From: Amycolatopsis australiensis
GTDB lineage: Bacteria; Actinomycetota; Actinomycetes; Mycobacteriales; Pseudonocardiaceae
Reading direction: 5' to 3'
Length of the DNA stretch: 64,000 nt
NCBI RefSeq assembly: GCF_900119165.1
Contig: NZ_FPJG01000006.1
Location: 1,736,001 to 1,800,000, forward strand
The position numbers were made by a program, and so were the translations under genes. Position 1 is the first letter of the stretch; each line of letters begins with the position of its first letter. The notes beneath the pieces were generated by a model that was not told where the DNA came from, did not search any database, and worked only from the letters and a program-made list of their open reading frames with translations. Positions 60,840 through 64,000 of this stretch are shown here, piece by piece.

Positions 60840-62318
60840 GTGACAGGCGATGTGTCGGGGGACCTCACCGGTCGCCGGCTGGGCAACTACCGCATCGACG
60901 GGGTGCTCGGCAAGGGCGGCATGAGCGTGACCTACAAGGCCACGGACGTGCGGCTCGGCCGCAAGGTCGCCTTGAAGGTCATCGGTGACCACCTCGGGAC
61001 CGACGCCGAGTTCCGCGAGCGGTTCGTCGACGAGGCGCGCAACACGTCGGCGATCGACCACGCCAACGTCGTGCCGCTGTACGACTTCGGCGAGCTCGAC
61101 GGCATGCTCTACATCGCCATGCGCATGGTCGACGGCGGCGATCTCGCCGGGCTGATCTCCGGCGGCCCGATCGCACCCGCCCGCGCCCTGACGATGCTCG
61201 ACCAGGTCGCGGACGCGCTCGACACGCTGCACAACCGCGGTCTGGTGCACCTCGACGTCAAGCCGGCCAACGTGCTCGTGACGAAGAAGGAGACGTCGCG
61301 GGAGCACGTGTACGTCGCCGACTTCGGGCTGACCCGGCGCGGCGCCACGGGCCACCGCACGCGCGGTGGCGACTTCCTCGGGTCGCCGACGTACGCCGCT
61401 CCCGAGCACCTGCGTGGCGAGCCGCTGGACGGGCGCACCGACCAGTACGCGCTGACCTGCGTCCTCTACGCGTGCCTCACCGGCAGCCCGCCGTTCAAGG
61501 GCGACGTGCCGACGGTGATCAAAGGCCACCTCAACGGCGACCCGCCGTCGATCTCCCGGGTGGTCGCGCTGCCGCCGGCGATCGACGAGGTGATCCGCCG
61601 CGGCATGGCGAAGAACCCGGCCGACCGCTACCCCAGTTGCGTCGAGATGGTCGCGGCCGCGCGCCGCGCGCTCGGCCCGCTGGCGGCGTCGGACACCCCA
61701 CCGGGTCCGCCCGGGTCCAATTCGGGTGGAGTTCCCGCGCCGCACCGTCCTGGTCAGGTACAACAGGGGCCGCACCAGAACAGCGCACCGCAGGGAGAGG
61801 GGGCCCCCGTGCATCCGTACGGAGGACAGCAGCAGCCCGGCTACGGTCCGGGCCCGCAGGGGCCGCAGGGCCCCGGAGGTCCACACGGGATGCCGCCGCA
61901 GGGCCCGCCGCCGCAGGGTCCGCCGCCCGGCTACGGCTATCCGCAGCAGCCGGGCATGCCGCCGCAGGGCCCACCGCCGGGGTACGGCTACCCGCAGCAG
62001 CAGGGCATGCCGGGCCCGCCGCCGGGCTACGGCCAGGACCCGATGCGGCTGCGCCCGCCGATGCCCGCGGGTGGTGCCGGTGCCTTCCAGCAGCCGAAGA
62101 GCGGCGGCGGCAAAAAATGGATCTTCATCACTCTCGGCGTCCTCGTGCTGGCGGGCTTGATCGTGGGCGCGATCTTCCTCTTCTCCGACGGCGGCAGCGG
62201 CGGCGGCGGGACGACGACGGCCCCGAACATCCCGGTCGGCCCCGGTGACTCGCAGAGCAACGCGCCGTCGTCGCTGAAGACGCCGCCGCCGTCGATCTCC
62301 ATCAAGCCGAGTTCCTGA
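60840..62318 (+). CDS. Transmembrane Ser/Thr protein kinase (PknB-like)
   Basis: A 492-residue kinase. Kinase domain residues 15-275: Gly-rich loop GKGGMS (24-29), catalytic Lys46 in VALKVI, HLDVKPANV (137-145) with Leu in place of the usual Arg of HRD, DFG at 161-163, and APE in YAAPEHL. A Pro/Gly/Gln-rich linker (about 280-420) holds near-repeats of PPQGPPPGYGYPQQ. One helix (about 424-446: WIFITLGVLVLAGLIVGAIFLF) is followed by a short Gly/Pro/Ser external tail, too short for PASTA domains. GTG start. The non-RD loop suggests control other than by classic activation-loop Arg contact. Confidence 0.92.
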   Translation: MTGDVSGDLTGRRLGNYRIDGVLGKGGMSVTYKATDVRLGRKVALKVIGDHLGTDAEFRERFVDEARNTSAIDHANVVPLYDFGELDGMLYIAMRMVDGGDLAGLISGGPIAPARALTMLDQVADALDTLHNRGLVHLDVKPANVLVTKKETSREHVYVADFGLTRRGATGHRTRGGDFLGSPTYAAPEHLRGEPLDGRTDQYALTCVLYACLTGSPPFKGDVPTVIKGHLNGDPPSISRVVALPPAIDEVIRRGMAKNPADRYPSCVEMVAAARRALGPLAASDTPPGPPGSNSGGVPAPHRPGQVQQGPHQNSAPQGEGAPVHPYGGQQQPGYGPGPQGPQGPGGPHGMPPQGPPPQGPPPGYGYPQQPGMPPQGPPPGYGYPQQQGMPGPPPGYGQDPMRLRPPMPAGGAGAFQQPKSGGGKKWIFITLGVLVLAGLIVGAIFLFSDGGSGGGGTTTAPNIPVGPGDSQSNAPSSLKTPPPSISIKPSS

Positions 62319-62359
62319 GCCGGGGAACCATCGGATCGTGCGGCGCTGAGCAGGTCTTC

Positions 62360-62385
62360 TTGCACTCTCCCCCCGAGAGTGCTAA
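62360..62385 (+). promoter_or_regulatory. CIRCE element 1 (HrcA operator) before groEL
   Basis: TTGCACTC, 9 bases, GAGTGCTAA: the right arm matches the CIRCE consensus TTAGCACTC-N9-GAGTGCTAA fully, the left lacks one base. It marks heat-shock repression by HrcA, which is not in the window. Confidence 0.85.

Positions 62386-64000
<1,615 letters not shown>

Noticed and set aside
61890..62040. Repeated DNA units in the kinase gene, possible CRISPR or VNTR outside genes
   Set aside because: They encode in-frame Pro/Gly/Gln repeats of the linker between kinase domain and membrane helix.

Overview
The window is high-GC actinobacterial chromosome, most like Amycolatopsis or a close Pseudonocardiaceae relative. 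The reasons are the strong GC bias at third codon positions, many GTG starts, ATGA/GTGA gene overlaps, an AfsR/SARP regulator, LapA-like, DUF3159, DUF3263 and LytR_C proteins, an ArfA-like OmpA protein, a DasR-type regulator with dre sites, and CIRCE elements before groEL. I count about 63 protein genes, two of them cut by the window edges. I saw no rRNA, tRNA, CRISPR array, transposase or prophage.

Layout. 0-7.7 kb: end of a GNAT acetyltransferase gene, a small membrane protein, then a benzoyl-CoA epoxidation ('box') operon (boxC, boxB, benzoate-CoA ligase, amidohydrolase) followed by an S41 peptidase gene. BoxA is not in the window. 7.7-12.7 kb: a VOC protein, a MarR regulator divergent from a quinone/catechol-type ring-cleaving dioxygenase and hydrolase (MhqR-MhqO-MhqD-like), a membrane dipeptidase, a LapA-like protein and a DinB/maleylpyruvate isomerase-like protein. 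12.8-17.9 kb: an Abi-alpha-like protein, a DUF445 membrane protein and a 980-residue patatin. 18.0-21.6 kb: ectABCD, for ectoine and 5-hydroxyectoine, behind a sigma-B-type promoter and with a large hairpin between ectC and ectD. 21.7-28.3 kb: an AfsR-type regulator, an MmpS-like protein, a two-gene unit of unknown function (DUF6932-like plus unknown) and an ArfA-like BON-OmpA pair.

28.6-36.8 kb: SGNH hydrolase, DUF3159 protein, amino-sugar genes (SIS isomerase and GlcNAc-kinase-like) divergent from a DasR-type regulator around a dre palindrome, an MFS exporter, threonine dehydratase and a membrane protein. 36.8-44.8 kb: thiamine biosynthesis, with thiE, thiO-thiS-thiG behind one TPP riboswitch, thiC-thiD behind a second, and another thiD-like kinase gene, interrupted by a MarR gene and a PI-PLC-like gene. 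44.8-55.2 kb: HtrA-like protease, secreted GH15 glucoamylase, peptide deformylase, DUF3263 and LytR_C proteins, a Cdc48-like ATPase, nitroreductase/TetR, and pssA-psd for phosphatidylethanolamine. 55.4-64 kb: GlsB-like protein, ArsR-family regulator with MFS transporter, moeA, two AIM24 proteins, cold shock protein, a transmembrane Ser/Thr kinase and the first part of groEL.

The most notable non-coding signals are an 87-bp palindromic repeat present twice, in opposite orientation, each time between convergent genes; interlocked operator half-sites before the arsR gene; a 28-bp symmetric divergent promoter between nitroreductase and tetR; a sigma-B-like ect promoter; and dre-like sites, one of them in front of a thiD-like gene. 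All function calls are from reading the sequence; no database search was run.
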